Numbered from the stretch's first letter, positions 32,065 to 45,648 are shown. The stretch is DNA of 64,000 bases from Fulvia fulva (GCF_020509005.1 NC_063013.1:1364001-1428000); one strand, 5' to 3'. Program-made: numbers and translations. The notes: generated by a model not told the origin, from the letters alone.

Positions 32065-32461
32065 GTTGGAGATGGGCTGGTTAGAGGACGTGTGGGAGTT
32101 TGGTTGGACGGGATGTGAGTTTTCGGATGCTAGGATTATCTTATCTTTCGAACGGCTGTGTTGTTCGAGATAGCAGTGTTGAGGATGTAGTTGAGAGAAG
32201 CTTCGACCTTGCATCATTGGTGCTGTAAGAGGGTTTGGCTGTGCTGATCTTCAGTGCTCCTGAGCACTGTAAGCTGCCGATGGAGCGTCCTACTGCGCAT
32301 CTACGCGTTGCAATGGATGAGCAGTGACCAAGTCTGGTATCTTCATTTGAGTTTCAAACATTCAGCGTGCTCATACGATCCGACATTGTCCCTTGCCATC
32401 CAACGATTACCCCCAACGCCTTCAACACCTCTTTACATCATAATACGCTCATGCCACGCGA
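32065..32461. other. Gene-free interval
   Basis: Leader of the CMD-like gene and 3' side of MCM3. Nothing recognised. Confidence 0.4.
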
Positions 32462-35169
<2,708 letters not shown>

Positions 35170-35862
35170 GATGGCGGCTGATTAGAGAAAGTACTCCGGC
35201 TAGAACGTAGCAAAGTCGAATCCTCCGCTGTAATGCGGCTTGATGGCGATGTAGTGCTGTGGGAAGGGTGTTGTCCAGTTGTTGGTGAAGGCGGGATGAG
35301 GAAACAGAACGAGCAGGCGCGAACGAAGAAACGCAGTCGCGTCGCGTGGATCCCTGCTCAATTAGACCTCAATGTGGTTAGACTGATTTTAACGCGATGC
35401 ATCCTGGAATAACTGACAACGACATCAGCATTCAAATGTCGAACCTCTTCCTCTTCGTATCCATGTTGGCTACTACGATGGCCTGCATAGCAAGGTGTTT
35501 GCACGTGGAAGAGCTTCCAGCAATATGGAGGCTTCGACCCTACCACAGCCAGGCCTCCTAACGAGGAGCAACGTCTCGGGATGAGGCACTACTTGTCAGC
35601 CCTTCGCATCCTATGTCGGAGGAAATTGCCTATGCGATGCTCTCATCTCATGGAATGCGCAGCGCTCGTACCACAGCGCCTGTGGTATCTCGTGCAATTG
35701 TGCCAAGACTCTGTCGACGCTACGGCTAGCGACGGCAACGACTTCCGGGATACCGCTACCAAGAAGTGAAGTATTTCATCCTCGATGCCATATCTTCGAT
35801 TCTAATTATCCTTCTACAATACTGAACCACTTACCTTCAGACGCTCACACCCCACCAACACA
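35170..35862. other. Gene-free interval (MCM3 and GNAT promoters)
   Basis: 693 bp between divergent starts. Small frames only. An ACGCGT-type MCB element was looked for; the nearby GCGTCGCGTGG (about 35337-35350) is only loosely similar. Confidence 0.4.
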
Positions 35863-36612
35863 TTGAAACTGCAATCCGGAAGCAAGATGACCATCATCCG
35901 ACCAGCAGTCTACAGCGACCTCGTCCCAGCAGCAAAAGTGCTAGCAAAAGCATTCCAAGATGAAGCAATGTTCGGGCACTACATGCACCCGTACAGAGAG
36001 CAGTATCCGGACGACATGTACCTGAAGTTCCTACACAAGCTACGCCTCGCATACATCTCCGGGCCAGACCACAGACTTCTCGTCTCGACGATCAAGGACC
36101 AAGGCGACCAAGAAGTCGTCACAGGCATAGCACATTGGCGACGCACTCGAGAAGACCCCACAGCTCTTTCTAGGCGCGTCTCGGCAAACTTCCTAAGCTG
36201 CTACGAGTATCTCGAATCATTCCTCTATCCCAACCGCGCAGCAGACCCCTCGAGGCTTGGAGTGCTGGACGGCATGGGTCCCTTCTGTGCTCACCACTGG
36301 ACTGGCTCTCGAGCGGATGTCTGGGACTTGTCTCTGCTTGGCGTGGGTCCCGACTATGGTGGCAAAGGCATTGGCAGAGATCTGGTGAAGTGGGGCTTCG
36401 AGCAGGCGAAGCAAGACGGTATCGGTTGTAGTGTTGTTAGCGCTGCAGGAAAAGAGAAGTTCTACCAGAGTTGCGGCTTTGATGTTGTCGTGGGTAGATG
36501 TGCTGATGAAGGCGGGGAAGCGAATCCTGGACGTGATATCCCTGGTGGGACGATCTTGTTCTGGGATGATGGGAGGGAGGTTGAAGGGGTGAAGAAGTAT
36601 GGTGAGATGTGA
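35863..36612 (+). CDS. GNAT-family N-acetyltransferase
   Basis: Single exon, 249 aa from 35863, or 241 aa from the in-frame ATG at 35887 (MTIIRPAVYSDLVPAAKVLA), which better fits the family start. The GNAT fold is shown by the acetyl-CoA loop LLGVGPDYGGKGIGRDLVKW (Q/RxxGxG/A type), preceded by strand WDLSLL. It is followed by the helix-strand AAGKEKFYQSCGFDVV typical of fungal GNATs acting on small molecules. No signal peptide. The acceptor substrate is unknown. Confidence 0.85.
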   Translation: MKLQSGSKMTIIRPAVYSDLVPAAKVLAKAFQDEAMFGHYMHPYREQYPDDMYLKFLHKLRLAYISGPDHRLLVSTIKDQGDQEVVTGIAHWRRTREDPTALSRRVSANFLSCYEYLESFLYPNRAADPSRLGVLDGMGPFCAHHWTGSRADVWDLSLLGVGPDYGGKGIGRDLVKWGFEQAKQDGIGCSVVSAAGKEKFYQSCGFDVVVGRCADEGGEANPGRDIPGGTILFWDDGREVEGVKKYGEM

Positions 36613-37232
36613 ACCCCGGATCTCGAGGCAGCAAGTTTCAACAAGCCCGGATCGGACTGTCTTTTGGCGACCTTCGACAATACCTTGGTATAAGGGAGTG
36701 TCGCGCAGGTGCACAAGGCTACCATCTGCCGTGCTCACCGTGAATGAATTTCTCTTGACTTCAGGAGCAATCAAGGGATCAGCCATACAACAAGCCTAAG
36801 GATGGAAGTGAAAGTTGCCTAAGACTTCACTATTGATCGACAGCACAGGGAGCTCCGCGCATCAAGTCCTTCGAGGGACCTGTCATGAACATCGGACTAT
36901 CCGATATCTTCGATCAGCCTTCAAGCCCAATGTTCCTCTCCAGCGATCAATATTCGGCAGTGTACACCGTGGCACGAACAGAGAACGTCAAGCGAGAGGC
37001 ATCGTTAAATGCGCCATGTCAAGCTCACTCGCTTCACTTTGGCTCGCTGAAGATGCGCTAGCACCCTCACTTCACCCACCTCGAAGCGCGAAGCAAACGC
37101 TGCTGGTGGCTGCCTTCGTGAGTCGCTTTGTATCCACTTCCTCACACACAACAGACACCGCACTTGACAGATAAATGTACAGTCACCAGCCTATATCGTA
37201 CTGCCACCTATTGACTTACTCCACGTGGGCAC
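36613..37232. other. Gene-free interval
   Basis: About 620 bp between two rightward genes. A minus-strand frame starting at 36786 overlaps the GNAT gene and is not called. Confidence 0.4.
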
Positions 37233-38063
37233 ATGACTGACCAGTGTTTCAGCTCGCCGAAGACTATTCACAATACCACCCGGGGCAAGATGGCGCAGAC
37301 TGTGAAGCAGGAACCCATGGATGACACCTACAACGACATCGGAGTCTCCGTCGCGGTTGACGTCAATGCTTTTCGCCCACCGCCAGTCCGTAGAAACAGA
37401 GCACCAACAGGCGGCCGCACGCGTCTTTCAGGCGAGGTCACCGATCAAGCCGTGACTGACGGTCTACCAGCTGGACTTGTCGGTCGCTGCTACCAAACCA
37501 CAGTCTTCGTGTCGAGTGGTCAGAACTTCATCGAGATCACTCACGGTCTGATCGACACAGGTGCGATGGCCATCTTCATCAGCCGAGCGGCCGTCGATCA
37601 GCTTGGTGTCGCCACCCAGAGCTGCCCTCCCAAGACCTTCGCTAGCAGCAACAACGCCTATGTCACGTACCAGAGCTACGTGCGTTTGACTCTCCACATT
37701 GGTGGAGTTGGTCGCGATGTCATCGCGTTCGTCGAAGAGGATAACTGCATACGCCACATCATCTTGGGCATTCCTGCAGTCGAGCTGTTCGACATCAAGT
37801 TCGAGGCAAACTATGGTCCGAGATGCGAGAAGCTGTGGCACGTTGCTGAAAAGAACAATCGGCGAATCCGCTACGTACTTGAGCAGGAGAGATCCTCTGC
37901 GCCGCGTCAGGTGCGCACTCTAGACTATCAGAATGGTCTGCGCATCGCCACCAAGCGTGGCAAGACACCAAAGGAGAGAGAGGCAAGCATGAAGATCATG
38001 CGTGCCAAGGCTAACTACAAGCGTATTCACGGCAAGTATCAGCACAGGGTTGGAGGAGCTTGA
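37233..38063 (+). CDS. Retropepsin-like aspartic protease domain protein
   Basis: Single exon, 276 aa from 37233. The in-frame ATG at 37290 (MAQTVKQEPMDDTYNDI) is a likely start. Residues about 100-200 look like one retropepsin monomer: GLIDTGAMAIFISRAAVDQL with the D-T-G-A catalytic motif, then IRHIILGIPAVELFDIKF, comparable to the ILG(x)nF strand before the dimer interface. VKQEPMDD near the start fits a sumoylation consensus. The C-terminus is strongly basic. No reverse transcriptase, integrase, nucleocapsid zinc knuckle or LTRs were seen nearby. That argues for a stand-alone, possibly domesticated Gag-protease-derived gene rather than a live element, but dimerisation and activity are inferences. 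Confidence 0.7.
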   Translation: MTDQCFSSPKTIHNTTRGKMAQTVKQEPMDDTYNDIGVSVAVDVNAFRPPPVRRNRAPTGGRTRLSGEVTDQAVTDGLPAGLVGRCYQTTVFVSSGQNFIEITHGLIDTGAMAIFISRAAVDQLGVATQSCPPKTFASSNNAYVTYQSYVRLTLHIGGVGRDVIAFVEEDNCIRHIILGIPAVELFDIKFEANYGPRCEKLWHVAEKNNRRIRYVLEQERSSAPRQVRTLDYQNGLRIATKRGKTPKEREASMKIMRAKANYKRIHGKYQHRVGGA

Positions 38064-38620
38064 TTGAAAGACGAGTGGACATGGCTCAAACCGCACTGGA
38101 AGAGCACTTTGAAATGATGGAGGCCTACTGTGATGCGCCTTGATATGTGCGTCCAGGAATGGGTCAGGACGACACACCATAAGCGAAGTACAGTAGGCTG
38201 GGCAGAGTACTTGCTTGCCTCACAGGGTGTGAGCGTTGGCCATGCTGTGAAGGGAAGCAGAGTCGCATAAGGTCAGATACAATCTTCATGTGTCTTGGCC
38301 AGATTGCCTGTGGCTCAACAACGGTCACCTTCTTTGTCTGACTGCTAGATCAGACAACAAAACAAAGACTTTGGGCGCACATCTTCATTGTCTCACTCAA
38401 CTTCCCAACCTCCACCGAATCTCTCAAAGCAAGACACATCCATCCCTCATCATATAGCAATCACAATCCCAGCTCCGTTCCCTATCATACTGTCCACATT
38501 CATTACAGTGCAGGTCGCCGTTCATTCGTCAAGAATTTCCAATCATCGCCCCTGAATCACGAGATCAACCTCGGAGACCATTCAACCAACACTACATACG
38601 TCCAGAATCGCTGAACAACA
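38064..38620. other. Gene-free interval
   Basis: 3' side of the protease-like gene, then a pyrimidine- and CA-rich leader (about 38390-38620) before the next start, as often seen upstream of fungal genes. Confidence 0.4.
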
Positions 38621-39061
38621 ATGCCCTACACCCTCCTCCAAGCCCTCGGCTACATAGCCCAACACGAAACCCTGCAATGGGAACGAATCTTCAGCCCTCC
38701 CAACTCGCCTCGCTACCCAATCATCCTCAAGATCAATCGCAAGACCAACACAGCCTCATCATACATCGACAGATCATGTAAGCTTCGCCTCACGCGGAGG
38801 GATGGCGTGAGGAAGAAGAGTATGTTGGTGTTCAAGAGGAGCCGTACCAAGGGTGGTAGGAGTGCTAAGTGCCAGTATCAGCCTTGTGGAGAGACATGTC
38901 TGAAGGGAACGGGCTGTAAGATCTGTGGGACTTTCGTCAAGATGTGGGTGGATGATCTTGAGAAGGCTGTGCCGGCGTTGGAGGCGCAGAAAAAGGAGAA
39001 GGAGAAGGAGCGGGAAGTTGGGGAGAGTGATAGTGGGTATTCGAGTATGTGTGAGAGCTGA
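38621..39061 (+). CDS. Small basic protein with a Cys cluster
   Basis: Single exon, 146 aa, family not recognised. The N-terminus MPYTLLQALGYIAQHETLQW has no signal peptide. A basic middle (RLTRRDGVRKKSMLVFKRSR) leads into CQYQPCGETCLKGTGCKIC (about 88-106), five Cys that could bind a metal. A Lys/Glu-rich helix (about 118-136) and a Ser-rich end follow. A pyrimidine-rich leader and uninterrupted coding pattern support a real gene. Function unknown. Confidence 0.6.
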   Translation: MPYTLLQALGYIAQHETLQWERIFSPPNSPRYPIILKINRKTNTASSYIDRSCKLRLTRRDGVRKKSMLVFKRSRTKGGRSAKCQYQPCGETCLKGTGCKICGTFVKMWVDDLEKAVPALEAQKKEKEKEREVGESDSGYSSMCES

Positions 39062-39263
39062 GGAAGTCAAATGTCCAGCACCAAGCTTGATTCAGAGAAG
39101 AGCAACTCGTCTCAGGTAGACTTTGTGTTCGTATAAGTGCTGAGGGTATAGTCGAATCGCTGGAGCAATTCATAGCACAGACAGGTGAAGACCTCGTGAG
39201 AGCCATACTCCCCTACACAAAATGCCTTCCCTTCCTCACCCACGTCTCACCTCATCAACCCCC

Positions 39264-40874
39264 TCAAAGCTCATCCCTCTTCCCCACCCCCGGCGGTGGC
39301 GGAACCTCAACCTCCACCCCCCCCCTAACCCTCACCCTCAACCCCGGCCTCTGTCCCCAATTCCCTCCATCCTTCGCCTTCTCACACTCCGGACTATGAT
39401 TATCATAAAGCATAGCAACCCTGGCAATATCCCCCGCACTCGGCGCAGCCTTCGCCTTATCACCACTACCGCCCATCCACACCGGCTCCTTCCCATTGCC
39501 TGTCTTCCTAGTGATGGAGTACTTCGTACTGCCTTCAGGAGTCGCCATCGTGCTGCTGTAGATCATGATACTGTCGTAGTCGAATTTGGAGCTGAAGGTG
39601 TAGGAGCTGTATTCGGATTTCTTGGGCTCGTAGGTGAAGTGGTTGCCTTTGATGTAGTCGAGGGCGATGGGGAAGTAGGCGGCTGCTGCGTGTTCTTCTG
39701 AGCGGCTGGGGTTGTGGGTTAGTAGCTTGAGGATGGACGAGCAGGGAGAGGGAGGGCACTCACGCTTGGTACTCGCGAGTCTTGGCATCGTATGGTACAA
39801 AGTCCTCATGGCCAGAGTCATCCGAATCGTACGGGTTGTCGAAGAGTCCTTGCTCATCGGCTTTGACGGCTTCGAGCATTTCAGCGTAGCCTTCGAAGTT
39901 CTTCCAGCGTATCCAAAGGTGCTCGTCACGATCTGGACGTTGGTGTTCGTGTTGGAGGCCGATGGCGTGACCTGGTAGATTGTCAGTCAATATCGACCCA
40001 TACAATGTTATGCACTGACCGAGTTCGTGCGTCATGCCCCTAACAGCCTCATGCCACTCCTCACTTCCCTCTGCTGGCGGATTGTCCGGATCTCGCATAC
40101 AGAAGTTGAGTCTGTGGCGATGACTGCCACCCATTTCCTTTGGGTCGATGTAGGTATAGCCCGTGGTCGTCTCTGTGGCGCAGCGGCGGGAGCTATCTTC
40201 GACGTTACCGCTGCCGGTGGTCGCAGCCGACTTGCCATTGTTCCAGTCGGCATCACCATCTCGTGTGACGTCCTCAATGGCCAAAGTGTCCAGGTCTGCT
40301 TTGTCTAACTGACTGCAGAGCCTTGATGGATCTCCAGCAGCGCTCGGCGCGAGATCGATGCGAAGGGAGGATACGGACATGGCGTGTGCCCATTTTGCGG
40401 TGCTCATTTTGCGGTGCTCTGAGCTATGATCTTCTCAAGGTTCTTGTGTGAGCGCTCGTCGACGTAGCAATATTTCAAGGTCTGGATGATCTCTGGAGTG
40501 GTGCCTATGGATGCAGTCTGTTAGCCATTCGTAATATGCTCGTAAAGTAGAACGTCGGGTTTCCGGACGAATCCCGCACGCTTTCGGGCCATCTTACATG
40601 TGACCGGCCAAGGCTGCACATTCCCCGAAGCCTGCGTAGCGCCTGATCCGAGCTGCTCCATCCCATACCACCGCTTCGTATGCTCATTCCCATGCTGCGC
40701 CATGTTTCTGATCTCAAGATGAGGAGCCAAGATCGGTGATTTTCTGTAGCCATGCCACAGGTCGTGATAGTCCTTAAAAGCTACGTCCTCGACTTTGACG
40801 TCGCTTGGAGCGCTCCATGGGAATACTGCTGAGACCAGGCAGAGTATGATCAGCCAGAGCGAAAGAAGTGCCAT
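39264..40874 (-). pseudogene. Secreted astacin (M12A) metalloprotease, broken by a 14-bp duplication
   Basis: Exons 40874-40598 (signal peptide MALLSLWLIILCLVSAVFPW), 40504-40020, 39971-39764 and 39705-39264. Introns: GTAAGA...CCATAG, GTCAGT...TACCAG and GTGAGT...CCCCAG. The zinc site HELGHAIGLQHEHQRPD is complete across an intron, and the Met-turn SIMIYSS is present. The prodomain/early domain reads TLKYCYVDERSHKNLEKI. At 40391-40418 the 14-mer CATTTTGCGGTGCT occurs twice in tandem. The second copy shifts the frame and creates an immediate TGA, while with one copy the total exon length is exactly divisible by three (465 aa) and AQSTAKWAHAM reads through. The predicted end, KRDEL, resembles an ER-retention signal. 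The family cleaves extracellular proteins. Confidence 0.82.
40391..40418. repeat. 14-bp perfect tandem duplication inside the astacin gene
   Basis: CATTTTGCGGTGCT at 40391-40404 and again at 40405-40418. It causes the frameshift described for the astacin gene. Confidence 0.95.
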
Positions 40875-41501
40875 TGTTGATAGGTGGAGGGGTGGTGGTG
40901 ATATAGGGAAGCCTGAGTGTTGGTGCTGTTAGTGCGCCAGAATGGCATTGATGGTCTCAATCTGATGTTGTAGTCGTAGATGTGTTGCTTGTAGGTCAAG
41001 TAATATCACTGGACTCGTCGTTACTGGTAGTAGGCGACATTAGGCTGTGTCGAAGAGAGTCTCAAAAGTCTAGAAATGCGCATTTGGGGGTACCGCGTTA
41101 GCATGTGAGATCGCTTCATACTTACAGCATGCTCACTTGTGCACTAGATGGGAAGGCACATGTCAGAAAGCGTGAGCACAGCTGTGTCCGTCCATCGCAA
41201 TGAGAGCAGGCTGTGTGATTAGACTCTACCTTTCACCTAACGAAAGCGAAAGACGAATTAATGACAGTAGGCAACGTGAAAAACACAGTGCCTTCCCCTA
41301 ATCATTTCCCAATCACAGATAGGTAGGCCGCCCTTCCGCATCGTTGGAATCATGTTCGGGTATCGTAGGCTGAGCATGCAGCTCATGACGTGGAGTTGGT
41401 GCATAAAAGCCTTGCTCAGACTGGTCCGAATACCTTGATCTTGTGTCAGCAAAGGATAGCGATGACATGAAGCTGGGTAATGAGTCCAGAACGCCGCTCG
41501 C
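40875..41501. other. Gene-free interval
   Basis: About 630 bp upstream of the astacin gene and downstream of the cupredoxin gene. A possible extra C-terminal exon of the cupredoxin (41258-41440) could not be confirmed. Confidence 0.35.
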
Positions 41502-42704
41502 TCATTCTCCTGTGAGAACATACCTGTTATTCACATTCATCTGCGGGCTACAAGGCGCATACGTCGATGGCACAAGAGTACTATGCGCATGCGACGAGAT
41601 CGTCTCCGGTGATTTCGACCTATAGTCCGGTCCATAGTGCTGATACGGCGGCAAAAAGCTTTGCTTAGCTGCCGAAGCCCTGGGGTCCGTTGCTGGCACG
41701 TATGTGACCCCATCGACTGTCATTTCAGGAGCCGCGTGGGTCGCGGGAGGAGCTTGTGCACGGTTTACTGTCTCCTGCAGTGCCTTGAGCTGGCCTCGAT
41801 TGCGCCCGAAGTAGAAGACTAGCGCGCCGACGATGAGCAACGCAGCCACTCCACCTATTGCTATGCCAACGATAGCGCCTGTCGAGAGGCCACTGGACTT
41901 GTCGTCTTTTGGGTTGGCGTCGTCCGATTCGGCGAGGACGGACGCGGCGAGAGCGGACACGGATGTCTTTGCGTCGTTTGGCAGTGTCTGACCGGGATAT
42001 AACACGTAGCGACCTCTCTTTGCCATCTCAATCTGGGCAGTCAGGTTGTCCTCGCTGGTTGGGTTGATGACGCCCAGCATACCATAGTTCACGCACGATC
42101 CAGGTGCGCCGCAGTAGTAGTATGTCGTGTCAGTATTGTTTACCGTCAAGTTCCATGTTGTCGGGTGTTCCTTGTCTACCACAGGCCGGGGTTTCGAGTT
42201 GAAACCTGATCCACCGATGACCGCTTCTACAGAACATCGTCAGCTATGGGCCAAGAGCCTTCAGTGGTGCCTTGTTGAGAGCAGCTGAGGGTCGTCGCAT
42301 GAGCCTGTGTACGCACCTTTGGGTATGCATGGCCACTTGTAAAGCGACTCGATCACTGAATGATTGCCAGGGTAGAATTCGAACACGACCTTGTCGCCTG
42401 GCCAGAGAATAAGTATTAGCAGTCGTCGCTGCAAGTCTCGAGGCGTTACGCTCGCAGTCGTCGTTCTGTCGCCGTGGGCATTGATGGTAGCCCATGTCTT
42501 CGAATACATACCTGGGTTTGCGATAATCGAGTTCGGGTGAAACTCATGTTCCAACAAGCCGACAGTGACTCTATGGATCGTGATTTCGTCTTCGATCAGA
42601 GTTTGAGTAGACTCAGTGTCGTTATTCGGCCCAGTCTCTCCAACCTGTGCCCAGGTGACTTGAGCTGCCAGCCAGCTAGCAAGTGCAAGTTTGAGGACAA
42701 CCAT
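41502..42704 (-). CDS. Membrane-anchored extracellular cupredoxin-like protein
   Basis: Exons 42704-42512, 42397-42317 and 42226-41502 give 332 aa (introns GTATGT...GGCCAG and GTGCGT...CTGTAG, both phase 1). A signal peptide (about 1-19) precedes a cupredoxin domain: HRVTVGLLEHEFHPNSIIAN, GDKVVFEFYPGNHSV and YYYCGAPGSCVNYGMLGVIN. The last block contains the Cys and the H/M-type loop of fungal serine-rich plastocyanin-like proteins. A Ser/Ala/Asp linker and one membrane helix (IVGIAIGGVAALLIVGALVF) follow, then a cytosolic Pro/Ala-rich tail. The copper ligands are not all obvious (Met is at the axial position), so metal binding is likely, not proven. A GTATGT just before the stop might be a further donor, leaving the C-terminus open. 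Confidence 0.8.
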
Positions 42705-43416
42705 ATTGATCTAGGGATACCAGTAACCAAAGACTGAACTTGGATCGAAATGAGAGCAATTAGCTGAGCCTGTGCGACGCAAGCAGGAGGAAGAGGCCAC
42801 AAAGCGAGAGGTTGAAACAGTTTGATCGCACCGAGAGTGGTGGCACAGCTGATGGCCTGGCTTGATGGGCCATGCACGAAGCGAACTTGGCGAAGGCATA
42901 CCAATGGGACCCAACCCAACGACTGCACCTGCCGTATCAGTGAGGATCAGACACAATAACAGTATCGCTCGACGCATACCAAGAAGACTTGTTGGGACAG
43001 ACCAATTACAGTCTCAGCCTTGCTGCAGTTGCATTGCAGCGATGCACGCCTGCAGCTTCAGCTGCGTGCTGATCAAGCTCCAGAAATGGAAATTGGATGC
43101 ACACATTGTTGTGATCTGGCATCTCCAACAGCTCACTCATGACATTGTCAACAGCCACATTCGCTTGCGTGAAGAAGGTGTTCTGCTTCGCAAGACGTGT
43201 GGCAGCTTGGCGCATGGCATGCAAGGATCGCGGCTCGGGTGGTGGCATTGGCGGACCGTAAGCTGGCGCCTTTTGACAAGGTCTATACAGCTGTGCACCT
43301 GTGCTGTGCCACACCATGCATCTGCACAGTTGATGGTGTGTCGCGGGCAAGAAAGTCAGGTCCTTCTGGATGATCTACTGGATGAGGCCGGTTTGACTCT
43401 AGCCTCGCAACAATGT
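42705..43416. other. Gene-free interval
   Basis: About 710 bp between the cupredoxin start and the SLD7 3' end. Only scattered frames seen. It ends in a run of 13 C at 43417-43429. Confidence 0.4.
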
Positions 43417-43429
43417 CCCCCCCCCCCCC

Positions 43430-44918
43430 TCAGCCCAGACCTCTCAGATCATCTTTCGGCTTCCTGGAACATGGCGTGTTTGTCTTACTGGTGGTTTCCG
43501 CCGCTGCCGCTTGTACAAAAGGATTGTCGTACTTTGACTCCGGTAGAGCAGATGAGCCGAAGACCTTCCTACCACCGGGCGTATAGTCGTCTGCGCTTTC
43601 GGTGACTGCGACGGTCAACGGGTCACTGCAGAAGATCGCCAGAAGTCGATCCACCGTGTCTCGGACGGCATCTGTACGGCTGTGAAGTGGCACAGCAGCA
43701 ATATGGCTCCTGAACGCGAAGCATGTCCCCTTGTAGACTTGATGGTATATCAGCTTGAAGTCTTCATCGTTCTGCCTTTCGGCATCGATCTCCTCGAAGC
43801 TGGCTTCGGCAGTGGGTGATGCCACTGTAGAGTTTGCTCTCGATCTGCGACGCTTGCTTTGGTGAAGGCCGTGCAAGCGCATACCAGCCATAACGACCTT
43901 TGACACGAGATCCTTGTTTTTGCTTTCGGTCGTAGCTTTCTCAGGAGAACCAGCAGCAGAGGCGGTCTGAACCTGGGACAATGCTGATGCTTTCGTGGCT
44001 GCAGATACTGATGGCTCTCTTCCGAGGTGAGGCTTAGCAGATGCAACGCTTGATGATCTCGAAAGCGGTCGGTTTTGTACTGGCACTTGATTGTTGCTGA
44101 TAGACGGCCGATGTTTCAGGTCTTGAAGCGTGGTCTCAGTTTTCGTGGCAGCCGCAGCAGCAACACCTTCTCCACCCTTGCGTCTCGCCTTATGGCGACG
44201 CTCGGCTGCTTTGTCAAATGTCTCATTGACGCTCTTTCTTTTCCGTACTGGCGGTCTGTTTATGGTCTCCGCAGTGGCCAAATCTTGCTTCTCGGCAAGA
44301 GGCAAAAACACTGCGTCCACTTCGTCTGAGCTGTGCTGCGGCGTTGGAGGTGGTGTAGGCTCATCACGAGCAGCTCGATGATGCAGGTCCGAGGACAACG
44401 GCAGGGCATACAGCCGGATCGTATCTTTTGCCATGTCCTGGTTTCCAGTCGAAGACTTGGGCGGACTTGGCAATCCGGCTTCGTTAAACGTCTCCTTAGC
44501 AGCATAGAACAGCAGCTCAGTAATCTTCGGCCCTGGGAGTTCAGCAATCGCGCTTTTTACAGCCACGAGTATGCCTAGCGAAGAATCGGTGGCAGCACTA
44601 CGCCACCATGCTGTGGTATCATCATGATGCTGGCCGAGCAGAATCGCAGAGAACCATTGCTCAGTCTCGGCATGGCTCGAAGTGACGACGAACGGCTTTC
44701 CGAGGCTCATGTACAATGGTACTTGCAATGTCCTGACTACGGACAGGAGTTCCAGCTCTGTTCCAGGTGCAACACATGGCTGTTGTTCGTCTTTCGATCT
44801 GGACAACGAGAGCCCTGAGAATGTTAGAAAATAGCTTTGCGCAGAAGAACATGGCCATCCTACCTTGGAGTAGAGCATCGTTTCCCAATGCCAAAGAGCC
44901 CTGCCAGATGGCAATCAT
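43430..44918 (-). CDS. SLD7: SLD7, replication-initiation factor
   Basis: Two exons, 44918-44864 and 44814-43430 (49-bp phase-1 intron GTAGGA...TTCTCAG, branch TCTAAC), give 479 aa. The spliced start [19 protein letters not shown] is in a different frame from the longer unspliced reading (ATG 44914), which would miss the conserved W-x-G-x-L opening. The N-terminal domain continues with [18 protein letters not shown] and [16 protein letters not shown] long disordered basic middle ([20 protein letters not shown]) follows. The C-terminal SLD7 domain contains [20 protein letters not shown] and [20 protein letters not shown], then [13 protein letters not shown]. In yeast Sld7 binds Sld3 at origins. 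The gene is divergent from the release factor, with 103 bp between starts. Confidence 0.82.
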
Positions 44919-45021
44919 CACGAATGATGATCGTGGAGAGCAGAGACAACAGAAGGTCGACGCGGACGCGATCGTTCCAAGCGCGAAAGTGGCGCGTCCA
45001 GATCTGGCCAAGGACTCGGAG

Positions 45022-45648
45022 ATGTGCCTTCGGAGCTCTGGGACGACAAGGCCTTCTCTTCTGTGCACGGTGATCGTGATGCTTCTGTCGAAGCGTGTAG
45101 GCCACCCCGCTACGAGAGCTATACGATGCGACCTCGTTCGCCCCTTCTCTGTCCAGACTGCGCACCTCGAGAAGCCGCTGCCACCACGAATCGTGATACC
45201 CGAGTCCGATATCACCGAGTCGTTTCTGAAGGGCAGTGGACCAGGCGGGCAGAAGATCAATAAGACTTCATCTGCTGTGCAGCTGAAGCACTTGCCGACG
45301 GGGGTCGTGGTGAAAAGCCAGGAGACGCGAAGTCGAGAGCAGAACCGGAAGAATGCACGGCGGATATTGGGAGAAAGACTCGAAGAGCTGGAGAAGGGAC
45401 CTCGGAGTCGAACAGCGTTGAAGGCAGAGAAGGCCAGGAAGAAGAAAGCGAGCGCGGCGAAGAAGTCTCGACGGAAGTATCGCGAGCTGGAGGAGGGAAA
45501 GGCAAAGGACAAGGCAGGTGCAAATGCAAGTGCCGAAGCGCGAGCAGGCATCGAGGAAAGCTCAGATGACTGCTACATGGACTCGGCGTCCCACACGGTG
45601 CGTCAAGTGAATGAAGACAGTGGCAAGAATGCCGCCCCGAAGCTGTGA
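45022..45648 (+). CDS. Mitochondrial GGQ-type release/rescue factor (MTRFR/C12orf65-like)
   Basis: The chosen start at 45022 gives 208 aa: a basic, Arg/Ser-rich N-terminus ([20 protein letters not shown]...RPFSVQ) that looks like a mitochondrial presequence. The RF-1 catalytic domain contains [19 protein letters not shown], with the universal GGQ that triggers peptidyl-tRNA hydrolysis. A Lys/Arg-rich helical tail ([20 protein letters not shown]) binds ribosomal RNA in this family. The codon-recognition domains of a full release factor are absent, so it should act in ribosome rescue, like human MTRFR. The reading frame is open further upstream to 44767, but that part lies inside the divergent SLD7 gene. 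Confidence 0.86.
   Translation: MCLRSSGTTRPSLLCTVIVMLLSKRVGHPATRAIRCDLVRPFSVQTAHLEKPLPPRIVIPESDITESFLKGSGPGGQKINKTSSAVQLKHLPTGVVVKSQETRSREQNRKNARRILGERLEELEKGPRSRTALKAEKARKKKASAAKKSRRKYRELEEGKAKDKAGANASAEARAGIEESSDDCYMDSASHTVRQVNEDSGKNAAPKL

Noticed and set aside
36217..36786. 189-codon minus-strand frame starting MADPLIAPEVKRNSF
   Set aside because: Mostly antisense to the GNAT gene. The first 55 codons are free of overlap but show no domain or splice support.
40520..40597. Reading the astacin first exon through to its unspliced stop as a separate 117-aa secreted protein
   Set aside because: A strong GTAAGA donor at 40597 joins it in phase to the astacin prodomain.
44661..45551. 296-codon minus-strand frame antisense to the release factor
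   Set aside because: It mirrors the GGQ gene. Only its [18 protein letters not shown] segment is real, as exon 1 of SLD7.
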